Notes: generated by a model from the letters alone, not told the origin. A DNA stretch of 64,000 nucleotides from an uncultured Clostridia bacterium (GCA_947589035.1 CANPYZ010000002.1:1-64000); one strand, 5' to 3'. Positions 35,606-44,410 are shown, counted from the first letter of the stretch. Numbers and translations: made by a program.

Positions 35606-35795
35606 ATACTATATATTGTGTTTAGGAACAAATGTTCGATTTTGCTTGAAATATGGGCAAATATCGTTATTTTTTCGAAAAAAGCAAGTGATTTATTGCT
35701 TGCTTTAGGTAGGGTTGACAAATTTTTACTGTTTTAATTGTGCAGTTTGACAGCTTGACAATTCCGAAAATATACGCTATACTAATATATAGCAC
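35606..35795 (+). promoter_or_regulatory. nrdD promoter with candidate NrdR boxes
   Basis: The promoter is TTGACA (35755-35760), 17 bp, TATACT (35778-35783). A palindromic AT-rich box ATACTATATATTGTGT (35606-35621) resembles the NrdR consensus (ACACWATATATWGTGT). A weaker one, ACTAATATATAGCAC (35781-35795), overlaps the -10 and start site. NrdR is the ribonucleotide reductase repressor. The two boxes lie about 175 bp apart instead of the usual few helical turns, so only the promoter-proximal one is likely to act directly. The rest of the 430-bp gap between genes shows no other feature I recognise. Confidence 0.55.
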
Positions 35796-35842
35796 TTGTA
35801 GAGAACACAAGATGTTGTATTATAAAAAGGAGTAGATGCCAT

Positions 35843-38167
35843 ATGTTAATGTATATTATAAAACGTGACGGGCGGAAAGTTCCGTTCAATGTAGCGAAAA
35901 TTTCTGATGCGGTATTTAAAGCCGCAAAGGCTGTCGGGGGTTCTGATTATGCGGAAGCGGAATCTGTTGCTGAAGAAGTCTGCCGCATTTGTGAACGGCA
36001 GTGCGGAGACAATCCGCCTACAGTGGAACAAATTCAGGATTTAGTGGAAAAAGTGTTAATTGAACGTGGACACGCCCAGACGGCGAAAGCGTATATTCTT
36101 TACCGGTATGACCGGACAAGAGAACGGGAAATGAAAACCAGTTTAATGAACGTGCTGAATGAATTGACATTCCATTCAGCGAAAGACAGCGATATTAAAC
36201 GGGAAAATGCCAACATTGACGGCGACACCGCTATGGGAACAATGTTGAAATATGGCAGTGTTTCCGCTAAAGAATTTTATGAATTGTATGTATTAAAGCC
36301 GGAACATGCGAAAGCACACAAAGAAGGCTGGATTCACATTCATGATTTAGATTTTCTGACATTGACAACAACATGCTGCCAGATTGATTTGGTGAAACTG
36401 TTTCAGCATGGATTTTCGACCGGACACGGGTTTTTGCGTGAACCGAATGACATTTCAAGTTATTCCGCTTTAGCCTGCATTGCCATTCAGTCTAACCAGA
36501 ATGACCAGCACGGCGGGCAAAGTGTACCGAATTTCGATTATGCTATGGCGGACGGCATACGGAAAACGTATGCGGCACGTTATCGTCAGAATCTTTCCCG
36601 TGCGCTGGAATTACTCACGGAAATTGAACAGCCGGAAGAATTTTCCTGTGAATTATGCGAAACCATTCGGGAACAGGAAAATTTAATTCCCGTTCTTGCG
36701 AATGACAACGGTTTCACGGAAAAGGCGAAAGCCATTCTGGAAGAAAAAATTTCTCCGGAATTAGCTGACAAAATATTAACCTTCACTGCAGAACACGCTT
36801 ACAAAGAAACAGACAGAGCAGCTTATCAGGCAATGGAAGCCCTTGTGCATAATCTGAACACAATGAACAGCCGAGCAGGAGCGCAAACGCCGTTTTCTTC
36901 CATCAATTACGGAACGGACACTTCACCGGAAGGGCGCATGGTGATTAAAAATATTTTACTGGCGAATGAAGCCGGTTTAGGCAATGGTGAAACGCCAATT
37001 TTCCCGATTCATATTTTCAAAATCAAAGAGGGAATCAATTACAATCCGGAAGACCCGAATTATGATTTATTCAAACTCGCCTGCCGTGTTTCAGCGAAAA
37101 GACTGTTTCCGAACTTTTCGTTCATTGATGCGCCGTTTAACCTGCAATATTACAAGCCGAATGATTACCGGACGGAAATTGCGTATATGGGCTGCCGGAC
37201 AAGGGTAATTGGAAACGTGCATGACCCGTCAAGGGAAATTGTCACCGGACGGGGAAATTTAAGTTTTACTTCTATCAATTTGCCGAGATTAGCCATTGAA
37301 GCCGATCACGATGTAGAAAAATTCTTCAGCAGCCTGGATAATATGATGAATTTAGCCATTGACCAACTTAAGCACAGATTTGAAATTCAGTGTCAGAAGA
37401 AAGTCAGAAATTTCCCGTTCTTAATGGGTCAGGGCGTGTGGATTGATTCTGAAGAACTGAATCCGGACGACAGTATAGCGGAAGTGTTAAAGCATGGCAC
37501 GCTTTCCGTTGGGTTTATCGGGCTTGCGGAAACGCTGAAAGCCTTAATTGGACAGCACCACGGCGAAAGCGAAGAAGCACGGGAATTAGGCTTGTCCATC
37601 GTTACCCGCATGAGAAAAAGACTTGACGAAGAAGCGCAAGCAACGAAGTTGAATTTTTCCTTGTTAGCCACTCCGGCAGAAGGGTTATCCGGCAGATTTG
37701 TTCGCATGGATGCGAAAAAGTATGGCATTATTCCGGGAGTGACGGACAGAAAATATTATACCAATTCTTTCCATGTTCCGGTATATTATCCTATCAGCGC
37801 ATTTGAAAAAATTCAGATTGAAGCCCCTTACCACGCTTTAACGAATGCAGGGCATATCAGCTATGTGGAATTAGACGGCGACCCGTTGAAGAATTTATCC
37901 GCATTTGAAAAAATTATCCGCTGCATGAAAGAATCCGGCATTGGGTACGGTTCAATCAATCACCCAGTAGACCGTGACCCGGTATGCGGTTATACAGGCA
38001 TTATTAATGATTTCTGCCCGAAATGCGGACGACCGGAAAGAGATCATCACGGAATAGGTTTCGAACGCATACGCAGAATTACAGGCTATCTTGTCGGCAC
38101 GTTAGACAGATTCAACGATGCTAAAAGAAGCGAAGTAGAAGACAGAGTAAAACACGGGCTGTCTTAA
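35843..38167 (+). CDS. nrdD: Anaerobic ribonucleoside-triphosphate reductase
   Basis: 774 aa. It reduces ribonucleoside triphosphates to deoxy forms under anaerobiosis using a glycyl radical. An N-terminal ATP-cone (IIKRDGRKVPFNVAKISDAVFKA) gives allosteric control by ATP/dATP. The reductase core follows, with LNELTFHSAKDSDIKRENANIDGD and IHDLDF near 165. The C-terminus has the zinc site (CGYTG...CPKCG) and the glycyl radical loop RRITGYLVGTLDRFNDAK. An ATG at 35849 is an alternative start; 35843 has AAGGAG at suitable spacing. The activase gene nrdG lies downstream, separated by hsdS. Confidence 0.96.
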   Translation: MLMYIIKRDGRKVPFNVAKISDAVFKAAKAVGGSDYAEAESVAEEVCRICERQCGDNPPTVEQIQDLVEKVLIERGHAQTAKAYILYRYDRTREREMKTSLMNVLNELTFHSAKDSDIKRENANIDGDTAMGTMLKYGSVSAKEFYELYVLKPEHAKAHKEGWIHIHDLDFLTLTTTCCQIDLVKLFQHGFSTGHGFLREPNDISSYSALACIAIQSNQNDQHGGQSVPNFDYAMADGIRKTYAARYRQNLSRALELLTEIEQPEEFSCELCETIREQENLIPVLANDNGFTEKAKAILEEKISPELADKILTFTAEHAYKETDRAAYQAMEALVHNLNTMNSRAGAQTPFSSINYGTDTSPEGRMVIKNILLANEAGLGNGETPIFPIHIFKIKEGINYNPEDPNYDLFKLACRVSAKRLFPNFSFIDAPFNLQYYKPNDYRTEIAYMGCRTRVIGNVHDPSREIVTGRGNLSFTSINLPRLAIEADHDVEKFFSSLDNMMNLAIDQLKHRFEIQCQKKVRNFPFLMGQGVWIDSEELNPDDSIAEVLKHGTLSVGFIGLAETLKALIGQHHGESEEARELGLSIVTRMRKRLDEEAQATKLNFSLLATPAEGLSGRFVRMDAKKYGIIPGVTDRKYYTNSFHVPVYYPISAFEKIQIEAPYHALTNAGHISYVELDGDPLKNLSAFEKIIRCMKESGIGYGSINHPVDRDPVCGYTGIINDFCPKCGRPERDHHGIGFERIRRITGYLVGTLDRFNDAKRSEVEDRVKHGLS

Positions 38168-38239
38168 ACAAAATGATTATCTTATCCGGCGGAGTAATTC
38201 GCCGGACAAGATGAACTAAATAGAAAAGGGGTATTCTGA

Positions 38240-39313
38240 ATGCCTAAGTTTTCAGAAGTTTTAACTATTATTAATGGCAAAAATCAGAAATCTGTTGAAA
38301 ATCCAAATGGAAAATATCCTATTTATGGCAGCGGGGGAATTATGGGGTACGCTGATCATTATATTTGTCATGCAGATACTGTAATTATTGGAAGAAAAGG
38401 TAATATCAACCATCCGATTTATGTTGAAACTCCATTTTGGAACGTAGATACAGCATTTGGACTTGAAGCCAATCAAAATAAGCTATTTCCTAAATATTTA
38501 TATTATTTTTGTCTGAATTTTGATTTTGAAAAATTGAATACAACAGTAACTATTCCCAGTTTAACAAAACAAAATCTATTAAAAATTAATCTTCCACTTC
38601 CACCGCTTGAAACACAGAAACAAATTGCCGATACCCTCGACAAAGTCACCCGCACCATTGACCTGTGCCACGCTATGCTTGAAAAATTAGATTTACTCGT
38701 CAAGTCTCGGTTTGTGGAGATGTTCGGAGAAATAAACTTAACCCCTCAGAAATCAGAATGGAAACCAATTTCCGCATTAGGAACGGTTGTCGGCGGTTCA
38801 ACGCCGAAAACATCTGTTGAGGATTTCTGGAACGGCAATTTAAAATGGATTACTCCGGCAGAGCTTTCATTAGATACTGGTTATTTATATGATTCTGTCA
38901 GAAAAATTACAAAAGCCGGTGCAAATAGTTGTTCATTGCAATTATTGCCAAAAAATACAGTAATACTTACTTCACGTGCGCCAATTGGCAAGGTTGCAAT
39001 TTTAGGGGCAGAAATGTATTGTAATCAAGGATTTAAAAATATTATTTGTAATAATACGATAATACCACAATATTTATATTCAATTTTGCTATATAATACA
39101 GATTTTCTTAATTCACTCGGCAGGGGCGCAACATTCAAAGAAATTTCTAAATCTATTGTTGAACAAATCAGAATCCCCGTTCCGCCGATTGCATTACAGC
39201 AACAGTTTTCCGATTTTGTCGAAAAAGTCAACAAATCAAAATCAACCATAAAGCAGACACTCGCACAGGCAGAAATGCTCAAAAAATCACTCATGCAGGA
39301 ATATTTTTGCTGA
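38240..39313 (+). CDS. hsdS: Orphan type I restriction specificity subunit (HsdS)
   Basis: 357 aa with the HsdS layout: a first target-recognition domain (1-110, including NGKYPIYGSGGIMGYADHY), a conserved helical spacer (PLPPLETQKQIADTLDKVTRTIDLCHAMLEKLDLLVKSRF, 115-160), a second recognition domain (175-305) and a second helical spacer (PVPPIALQQQFSDFVEKVNKSKSTIKQT). Each domain reads half of a bipartite DNA site. No HsdM or HsdR is near; the gene sits between nrdD and nrdG with an AAAAGGGG ribosome-binding site and no promoter seen. A TCCGGCG/CGCCGGA hairpin lies between nrdD and this gene. It may serve a methyltransferase encoded elsewhere, or be a passenger. Confidence 0.92.
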   Translation: MPKFSEVLTIINGKNQKSVENPNGKYPIYGSGGIMGYADHYICHADTVIIGRKGNINHPIYVETPFWNVDTAFGLEANQNKLFPKYLYYFCLNFDFEKLNTTVTIPSLTKQNLLKINLPLPPLETQKQIADTLDKVTRTIDLCHAMLEKLDLLVKSRFVEMFGEINLTPQKSEWKPISALGTVVGGSTPKTSVEDFWNGNLKWITPAELSLDTGYLYDSVRKITKAGANSCSLQLLPKNTVILTSRAPIGKVAILGAEMYCNQGFKNIICNNTIIPQYLYSILLYNTDFLNSLGRGATFKEISKSIVEQIRIPVPPIALQQQFSDFVEKVNKSKSTIKQTLAQAEMLKKSLMQEYFC

Positions 39314-39340
39314 AGATTTACAGGAAAGAAGGAATTGATT

Positions 39341-39859
39341 ATGCAATTACGCATTTCAGGAACAGTGAATGATTCTATTGTGGACGGTCCAGGCATTCGG
39401 TTCACGATTTTTACACAGGGCTGTCCGCACCATTGCCCTGGCTGCCAAAATCCACAAACACACGCTTTTGAAGGGGGGAAAATTATCAGCACAGGGGAAC
39501 TTTTAGAAAAAATCCGCCGGAATCCCTTGCTTGACGGCGTGACATTCAGCGGAGGAGAACCCTTCTGTCAGGCACAGGCACTCGCTGAACTCGGAAAGGA
39601 AATCAGAAAATTAAATTTAAATATTATGACTTACACCGGTTTTGAACTGGAATATTTGCTGAAAAATCAGAATGAAAAAAATCATTATCAAGATTTACTG
39701 GAAGTCACTGACTGGCTCGTAGATGGAAAATTTATCGAATCGCAGAAAAGTTTAAATTTATTATTCCGTGGCAGTACGAACCAGAGAATTTTAGATTTAC
39801 AGAAAAGTAAACTCGCACACCATTTAGTGACGACGAATTTCGGAACGAATTTTCTATGA
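39341..39859 (+). CDS. nrdG: Anaerobic ribonucleotide reductase activating protein
   Basis: 172 aa radical SAM enzyme that makes the glycyl radical on NrdD. The cluster motif is CPHHCPGC (Cys-x3-Cys-x2-Cys) in FTIFTQGCPHHCPGCQNPQTH; GVTFSGGEPFCQ near 65 binds SAM. ATG 39341 is chosen over TTG 39335 because AAGAAGGA lies 7 nt upstream of it. It shares 4 nt (ATGA) with the next gene. Confidence 0.95.
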   Translation: MQLRISGTVNDSIVDGPGIRFTIFTQGCPHHCPGCQNPQTHAFEGGKIISTGELLEKIRRNPLLDGVTFSGGEPFCQAQALAELGKEIRKLNLNIMTYTGFELEYLLKNQNEKNHYQDLLEVTDWLVDGKFIESQKSLNLLFRGSTNQRILDLQKSKLAHHLVTTNFGTNFL

Positions 39860-40137
39860 ATTATGTTTACATTTTGGAATGTGCTGACGGAACATTCTAT
39901 ACAGGCTGGACAAACAATCTGCAAAATCGCTTGAATAAGCATAATTCCGGCAAAGGGGCGAAATATACCCGTTCCCGCCTGCCAGTAAAACTGATTTATG
40001 CGGAAACATGTACTTCCGTTTCAGAGGCAATGCGGAGAGAATACGCTATTAAACAACTTTCCAGAAAACAGAAATTAGCACTCATTCAGGAAAATTTTCT
40101 GAAGATACCCGACAAAAAGGAGAGATTTAACAGTTAA
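39856..40137 (+). CDS. GIY-YIG domain protein (UPF0213-type)
   Basis: 93 aa. The GIY-YIG core begins YVYILECADGTFYTGWTNNLQNRL and continues with GKGAKYTRSRLPVKLIY and EAMRREYAIKQL, as in the small stand-alone family. The last residues (NS and the stop) are read from the left end of the transposon at 40131, so the native C-terminus has been replaced by a few codons. Whether it acts as a nuclease in vivo is not known. Coupled to nrdG by a 4-nt overlap. Confidence 0.88.
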   Translation: MNYVYILECADGTFYTGWTNNLQNRLNKHNSGKGAKYTRSRLPVKLIYAETCTSVSEAMRREYAIKQLSRKQKLALIQENFLKIPDKKERFNS

Positions 40138-40545
40138 AACATTTTGATAAAATGTTATCATAAAGTATTGACTTTTATCAATTTAAACGTTTAAATTGAT
40201 AAAAATATACAACTCAATAAAAATCTAAAAACCACTTGACAAAGAAGGAGTTTTGTGGTAGGATAAAATTGGTACGAAAACCAAGTACCATGCAACTTGA
40301 CAAGTTAAGATAGCGGGTTTTACAATCGAATCGTATTGTATGTAAAATCTTAAGCGTAAAATCTGCATCATTCCATAGTTAAGGAAATGCAGATGTGTAC
40401 CGATACGTTAGTCGGGAATTTACGCCTTCGGAGTGTTATCCCAAACGTGAGTAGAAATTGCTTGCGATTTCAAAAGCGGACACATTGAACAAGGAATGGA
40501 ACATAAAAGTTTATTTTATCACTTTTTATCAGTTTTCAATAACGG
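40131..40545 (+). mobile_element. tnpB-less derivative of the TnpB transposon (415 bp)
   Basis: It has a left end CAGTTAAAACATTTTG with a hairpin (AACATTTT/AAAATGTT), and from 40395 to 40545 the same right end and omega-RNA block as 120-270. No tnpB frame is left between them, though TGTTATCATAAAGTATTGACTTT is shared with the copy at 51047. It would need TnpA, and TnpB where relevant, in trans. Its left end supplies the last codons of the GIY-YIG gene. The 250 bp between the ends contain no gene I recognise. Confidence 0.75.
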
Positions 40546-40588
40546 TAAAAGGCATTTCCACATTAAATTCGAATTAGGAGATGATACT

Positions 40589-41056
40589 ATGGCATCATTA
40601 AAATGCAGCCATTGCGGCGAAGGTATCCATTATCACGGAGAACCTAATGGAATAGAGTTTACGGCGATTTCACAAGAGATGTGGAATACTTTTTCTTCAA
40701 CAGACAAACCAATTATTTGTTATCTTCTTGACGGTAATGATGATTATTTTCTCATTTGGAGATGTCCGGAATGTGGCTGCCTACACGCATTTGAGGGCTA
40801 CAGTTCAAAAGTATGGTGTGCATATTTTTCCACAGATACTGCTCCCGACATGACTTCTGCACGAAAATATCTGATTTTTTCCGACTATCTGTTTTATGAT
40901 GTCAGTGAAGTAAACATGACAGCTTCTGCATTTTTGGAAAAGGCAGGTTATGACAGCGATAATTTCTTCTATGCACTCATCAATGAGAATGGCATTGTTA
41001 CCTATCGTGATGAAGCTTGCACAGAAGAGTTAAAGCGATTCGCTGTAATCGGGTAA
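40589..41056 (+). CDS. Small zinc-ribbon-like protein, immunity-like cluster
   Basis: 155 aa, soluble. The N-terminus has KCSHCGEGIHYHGEPNGIEF, and CPECGC lies near residue 65; together they suggest a zinc ribbon. Then KYLIFSDYLFYDVSEVN and the middle region recur in the next gene, so the two are paralogues. ATG 40589 with AGGAG upstream is the best start (the longer frame reading from 40496 would cover the transposon right end). No family recognised; composition and context resemble immunity or accessory proteins of contact systems. Confidence 0.7.
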   Translation: MASLKCSHCGEGIHYHGEPNGIEFTAISQEMWNTFSSTDKPIICYLLDGNDDYFLIWRCPECGCLHAFEGYSSKVWCAYFSTDTAPDMTSARKYLIFSDYLFYDVSEVNMTASAFLEKAGYDSDNFFYALINENGIVTYRDEACTEELKRFAVIG

Positions 41057-41133
41057 TCAGTGATGAACAACCCCTCGCTCTATTTTCAAAGTGAGGGGCG
41101 AACCAATAAAATAGGAGATGATAACATTATATT

Positions 41134-41661
41134 ATGTCAGGATTAAAATGTAGTGGCTGTGGGGGAAGTATTCGGTATCATGGAATCCCAAACGGTGTTC
41201 AATATACCGTTTTCCCTTTGAAAAATTGGGAAAAAATAATTTCCACTGTTTATGACCCCAACAATGAACGCATACACGAAGAATGGAAAGTACCAGGTCC
41301 TTATTTGTACAGGGCTGACACAATCTGGGAAGATTTTGAAGAGGATTATTTTGAAGTCTGGGTATGCCCTTATTGCGGAACAATAGCTGTGTTTGATGAT
41401 AGCAAAATTCATGTAAAATCTGTTTATACTCCAGCCAATGAAAACATTGCTGTTGACAAGCGTGCTGAAAAATTCGTTGTGTTTTCGGATTATGACTGGG
41501 AAAAAATAGAGGATTCTCTTATACCGGTATCTGAAATACCGAATAAATTCAAATCATCTTATTATGCAATGGCAAACAGTAATTATGTATGGCTTTTTCA
41601 TTCTCAGTCAAAATCTGATTGTTTCAAGGTATATAAGCGAATAGTCATTGCAGCAGAGTAA
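41134..41661 (+). CDS. Paralogue of the zinc-ribbon-like protein
   Basis: 175 aa. The start KCSGCGGSIRYHGIPNGVQY matches the previous gene, then come CPYCG near residue 80 and KFVVFSDYDWEKIEDSLIPVSEI. It lies in the same orientation after a hairpin without a U run. The nearest AGGAG is about 16 nt before the ATG, longer than normal. No function can be assigned. Confidence 0.7.
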   Translation: MSGLKCSGCGGSIRYHGIPNGVQYTVFPLKNWEKIISTVYDPNNERIHEEWKVPGPYLYRADTIWEDFEEDYFEVWVCPYCGTIAVFDDSKIHVKSVYTPANENIAVDKRAEKFVVFSDYDWEKIEDSLIPVSEIPNKFKSSYYAMANSNYVWLFHSQSKSDCFKVYKRIVIAAE

Positions 41662-41726
41662 ATGATATGTTGTCAGCACCTCGCCCTCTCTTCGGGGTGA
41701 GGTAGCTGTGGCAAAGGAGAAAAAAG

Positions 41727-42056
41727 ATGATTAACCAACATGAAACAATGGATACATTAGGTATAAAAATAGCTGATGTAAACATTTCTGTTCAGGGTAT
41801 AAAAATTATCAGAGCGAAAACAGATATGTCCATTTCTGACATCAAAAGTAAAGTTGCTCAAAATGCATACATTATTGAGTGTGATGCAGTTGACGAAGAA
41901 GGAATTTTACTGATCATTAGTCTTTTCAATCAATTGACAAGCAATGGTATTCTGTGTGAACTCTATGAACACGGCAGACTTAGTTCTGTTGATTTTTTCA
42001 ACAATCTTACAAATATGTATTCTGAAATCGACACAGAACTTGATGAACTTATATAA
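41727..42056 (+). CDS. Small hypothetical protein
   Basis: 109 aa, acidic and soluble. The pattern is two helix-strand units around KIIRAKTDMSISDIKSKV and IIECDAVDEEGILLIISLFNQL, suggesting a small alpha/beta domain. AAAGGAG is close to the ATG. It lies with other immunity-like genes; no family recognised. Confidence 0.65.
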   Translation: MINQHETMDTLGIKIADVNISVQGIKIIRAKTDMSISDIKSKVAQNAYIIECDAVDEEGILLIISLFNQLTSNGILCELYEHGRLSSVDFFNNLTNMYSEIDTELDELI

Positions 42057-42058
42057 AA

Positions 42059-42494
42059 GCAAAATTAACTTTGATCTATGAATTATATTAAACAAACAGA
42101 AAAAGGAGAATTTTAGATAATGGACACCGGCAAGTTAGTGAATAACACAACTTTTTATGACGGCTTTGAAGGCGAACCGGAAATTGAACTTTTCATTGCT
42201 GAAAACCCTGAATTAAATCTTCATATCTGGGAAGGGTATTTTGATGATATTTTCAGAGAACCTCAATTCGACGGAAAAGGCTGGAATGGATTCACCCGTG
42301 ATTTTCAGCAACTTGAACGTACCTACGAAGAAGAAAATGCTGTGATTGATGTTGATGAGTATCTGAACGACCTCTATATTTATCATCAATGCACATTTGA
42401 ATTTGAGAAAACCCGAGAATGCTATAAACTTCTTTGTCATTTTTTAGAGTACACCAAGGAAAATGGCAAAACAGTGAAAGTTACTCGGTGGTAA
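42059..42494 (+). repeat. First copy of a tandem gene duplication
   Basis: 42059-42494 and 42573-43010 are duplicate segments. They share about 60 bp of upstream sequence (AAAATTAACTTTGAT...AAACAAACAGAAA-GGAGAA) as well as the gene; period about 516 bp, with scattered substitutions. Confidence 0.85.
42120..42494 (+). CDS. Immunity-like small protein, copy A
   Basis: 124 aa, acidic, soluble. It begins MDTGKLVNNTTFYDGFEGEPEIELFIAENP and contains FDGKGWNGFTRDFQQLERTY and VDEYLNDLYIYHQ. There is no membrane segment or known catalytic motif. The tandem duplicate next to it diverged by point changes, as is common for immunity proteins that follow toxin variants. Family not identified. Confidence 0.75.
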   Translation: MDTGKLVNNTTFYDGFEGEPEIELFIAENPELNLHIWEGYFDDIFREPQFDGKGWNGFTRDFQQLERTYEEENAVIDVDEYLNDLYIYHQCTFEFEKTRECYKLLCHFLEYTKENGKTVKVTRW

Positions 42495-42572
42495 TTTGTA
42501 GTTTGCTAAGCGGTCAATTTTCACAGGCTGACCGCTCCAGTGAAAAAGTATGAAAAATATCCTGAAAATGAA

Positions 42573-43010
42573 AACAAAATTAACTTTGATTCATGAATCA
42601 TGTTAAACAAACAGAAAGAAGGAGAACTTTAGATAATGGACACCGGCAAGTTAGTGAATAACACAACTTTTTATGACGGCTTTGAAGATGAACCGGAAAT
42701 TGAACTTTTCATCGCTGAAAACCCAGAATTTAATATTCATATATGGCAAGGATATTTTAGCGATATTTTCAGAGAACCATCATTAGATGGAAAAGGCTGG
42801 AATGGATTCACCCGTGATTTTCAGCAACTTGAACGTACCTACGAGGAGAAAGATGTGATTATTGATGTTGACGAGTATCTGAATGACCTCTATATTTATC
42901 ATCAACGCACATTTGAATTTGAAGAAACCCGTGAATGCTATGAACTTCTTTGCCATTTTTTAGAGTACGCCAAGGAAAATGGCAAAACAGTGAAAGTAAA
43001 TTGGTGGTAA
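42573..43010 (+). repeat. Second copy of a tandem gene duplication
   Basis: Partner of 42059-42494, including the leader. A separating hairpin (AGCGGTCA/TGACCGCT) lies between the copies near 42508-42540. Confidence 0.85.
42636..43010 (+). CDS. Immunity-like small protein, copy B
   Basis: 124 aa and about 85 percent alike to copy A by eye, differing at scattered positions such as GEPE/DEPE and IWEGYFDD/IWQGYFSD. It has the same ribosome-binding arrangement (AAGGAGAACTT). Both copies retain full length, which argues that both are kept in use. Confidence 0.75.
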   Translation: MDTGKLVNNTTFYDGFEDEPEIELFIAENPEFNIHIWQGYFSDIFREPSLDGKGWNGFTRDFQQLERTYEEKDVIIDVDEYLNDLYIYHQRTFEFEETRECYELLCHFLEYAKENGKTVKVNWW

Positions 43011-43022
43011 GGAGAATAAAAC

Positions 43023-43469
43023 ATGAAAATAAATGCCATTCCATTTCATGGCTGTGGTGATTTCCGGCTTTATCAAAGTACAGAAGAAGCCAAAAAAATC
43101 ATCAGGAAAAATGGATTCAACTATTCTGTTGAAGTGTGGAGTAATAAGGAATGCACTAAGCCCGTTCCGTGGACAATCATCAACATAGAGAATAAAATTC
43201 ATCTGTTTTTTGCAAAAAATAAATTATTCAGAATATATCTTTGCAATGAATGTGAAGCCTGTCTTCCAAATGGAATAGCTATGGGCATGGGGCTTGATGA
43301 AGCACTTGAAATTGACTCCAATCTTAAATATGATGATTGGCATGAAGATTATCAATCCCCACAAGGCTATTGGCTTGAAGATGATTTGGACGACAGAAAA
43401 GTAATGTCCATTAGTATTTTCATTAAAGAAGCGTTAGATGAAGAACGTTTTGAAAAATATAATTGGTGA
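43023..43469 (+). CDS. Small hypothetical protein, end of the immunity-like cluster
   Basis: 148 aa, soluble, 12 nt after copy B, so in the same transcript. Recognisable stretches are HGCGDFRLYQSTEEAKKIIRKNG and FFAKNKLFRIYLCNECEACLPNG; it ends with an acidic region (DDWHEDYQSPQGYWLEDDLDDRK). No family recognised. Confidence 0.7.
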   Translation: MKINAIPFHGCGDFRLYQSTEEAKKIIRKNGFNYSVEVWSNKECTKPVPWTIINIENKIHLFFAKNKLFRIYLCNECEACLPNGIAMGMGLDEALEIDSNLKYDDWHEDYQSPQGYWLEDDLDDRKVMSISIFIKEALDEERFEKYNW

Positions 43470-43483
43470 AGCTTTTGGATTGA

Positions 43484-43517
43484 AAAAACTCCCTGCTGTT
43501 CAAGACAGGGAGTTTTC
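43484..43517. terminator. Bidirectional terminator between the small-gene cluster and the barstar gene
   Basis: AAAACTCCCTG and CAGGGAGTTTT arms; it overlaps the last codons of the barstar gene. Confidence 0.88.
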
Positions 43518-43772
43518 TTCATCAGATTCAATAATCGTTAGAAAGGGGTTTTCCTGTGAGGCTTCTTCAAAGACGGTTAAAATTCCGGAATGAATTTTTC
43601 CGGCGAAATACAGGAAAATTAAACGTTCACGGGAATCTTCTGTCAGGCAGTCGAAAAGGGCATCTGCATTCATGCCGTAATAATCCGGAAATTCAAGAAT
43701 TTGTTTCAGGTAAGTGTGTGCCTGAACGGGAGTTTGCATTTGATTTCCGTCAAGTTCATAAACATGTGTCAT
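43500..43772 (-). CDS. Barstar-family ribonuclease inhibitor
   Basis: 90 aa, the size of classical barstar. It has the pattern YELDGNQ, a central helix HTYLKQILEFPDYYGMNADALFDCLTE with the FPDYYGxNxDALWD-like motif that blocks the barnase active site, and ends in IFEEAS-like VFEEASQENPFLTIIES. ATG 43772 with GAGGAAAA is preferred over TTG 43793. It lies directly downstream of the barnase-like gene, so it presumably neutralises any enzyme left in the cytosol. Confidence 0.9.
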   Translation of the reverse strand: MTHVYELDGNQMQTPVQAHTYLKQILEFPDYYGMNADALFDCLTEDSRERLIFLYFAGKIHSGILTVFEEASQENPFLTIIESDEENSLS

Positions 43773-43789
43773 TTTAATTTTTCCTCGAT

Positions 43790-44377
43790 TCAATAAAGCT
43801 GTGTAAACGTCTGATAATGGTCATTAGTGTAATAAATTTCTCCGGTATCGCTGTAAACTAAACGTTCTGCGCCACGATAGCCGCCCTGATAATTCACATC
43901 ACATTCATGATAGTTTCCTTCCGGAAGAATCCCTTCACGGTTGCCAAATTTGTCGCCGCCGATACTCATTCCGGGGGCAACGTCCTGTAAATTTCCGTCA
44001 GAACTATTCCAGCCGAGATTTTGAGCTTCTTTTTTGGTAATGAAATTCTGGGGCAAAGTGCCGAACGTGTGAATATATTCTGCAACATCTTCCGGAGAAG
44101 TGTAAGAACCATCTTTTTCCACAGAAGCCGGAAGCGGTTCATTTTCGGACGGAGGGAAAGTTTCTGATTCAGTGAGGGCTTGCGGTTCGGTTTCGGTTTG
44201 CAATTCAGGGGAAGTTTGTTCTTCTGTTTCTGATTCTGTTTCTGTGAAACTATCCGAAACAGAAGAAGTTGAAGAAGAAATTTCCGTTGGAATTGTTTCT
44301 TCAATTGCACACCCTGTAAAGAAAATCGTTATTGATAATAACATCAGCCAGATGAAAAATTTTTTCATGTTTTTCAT
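43790..44377 (-). CDS. Barnase-family ribonuclease as a lipoprotein
   Basis: 195 aa. A lipoprotein signal with lipobox FTGC is followed by a Ser/Thr/Glu-rich spacer (about 25-90), then a barnase domain of about 105 residues. Aligned to barnase, all catalytic positions are kept: Glu in YHECDVN (barnase Glu73), Arg in GYRGAER (Arg83, Arg87) and His in NDHYQTF (His102). Barnase is usually a freely secreted guanyl-preferring RNase; here it would be tethered to the outer membrane face. ATG 44377 with GGAG 9 nt upstream is chosen. The cognate barstar follows 17 nt downstream. Confidence 0.9.
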   Translation of the reverse strand: MKNMKKFFIWLMLLSITIFFTGCAIEETIPTEISSSTSSVSDSFTETESETEEQTSPELQTETEPQALTESETFPPSENEPLPASVEKDGSYTSPEDVAEYIHTFGTLPQNFITKKEAQNLGWNSSDGNLQDVAPGMSIGGDKFGNREGILPEGNYHECDVNYQGGYRGAERLVYSDTGEIYYTNDHYQTFTQLY

Positions 44378-44410
44378 GATTGAATACTCCATTTCAAAAT
44401 GTTAAATTGA

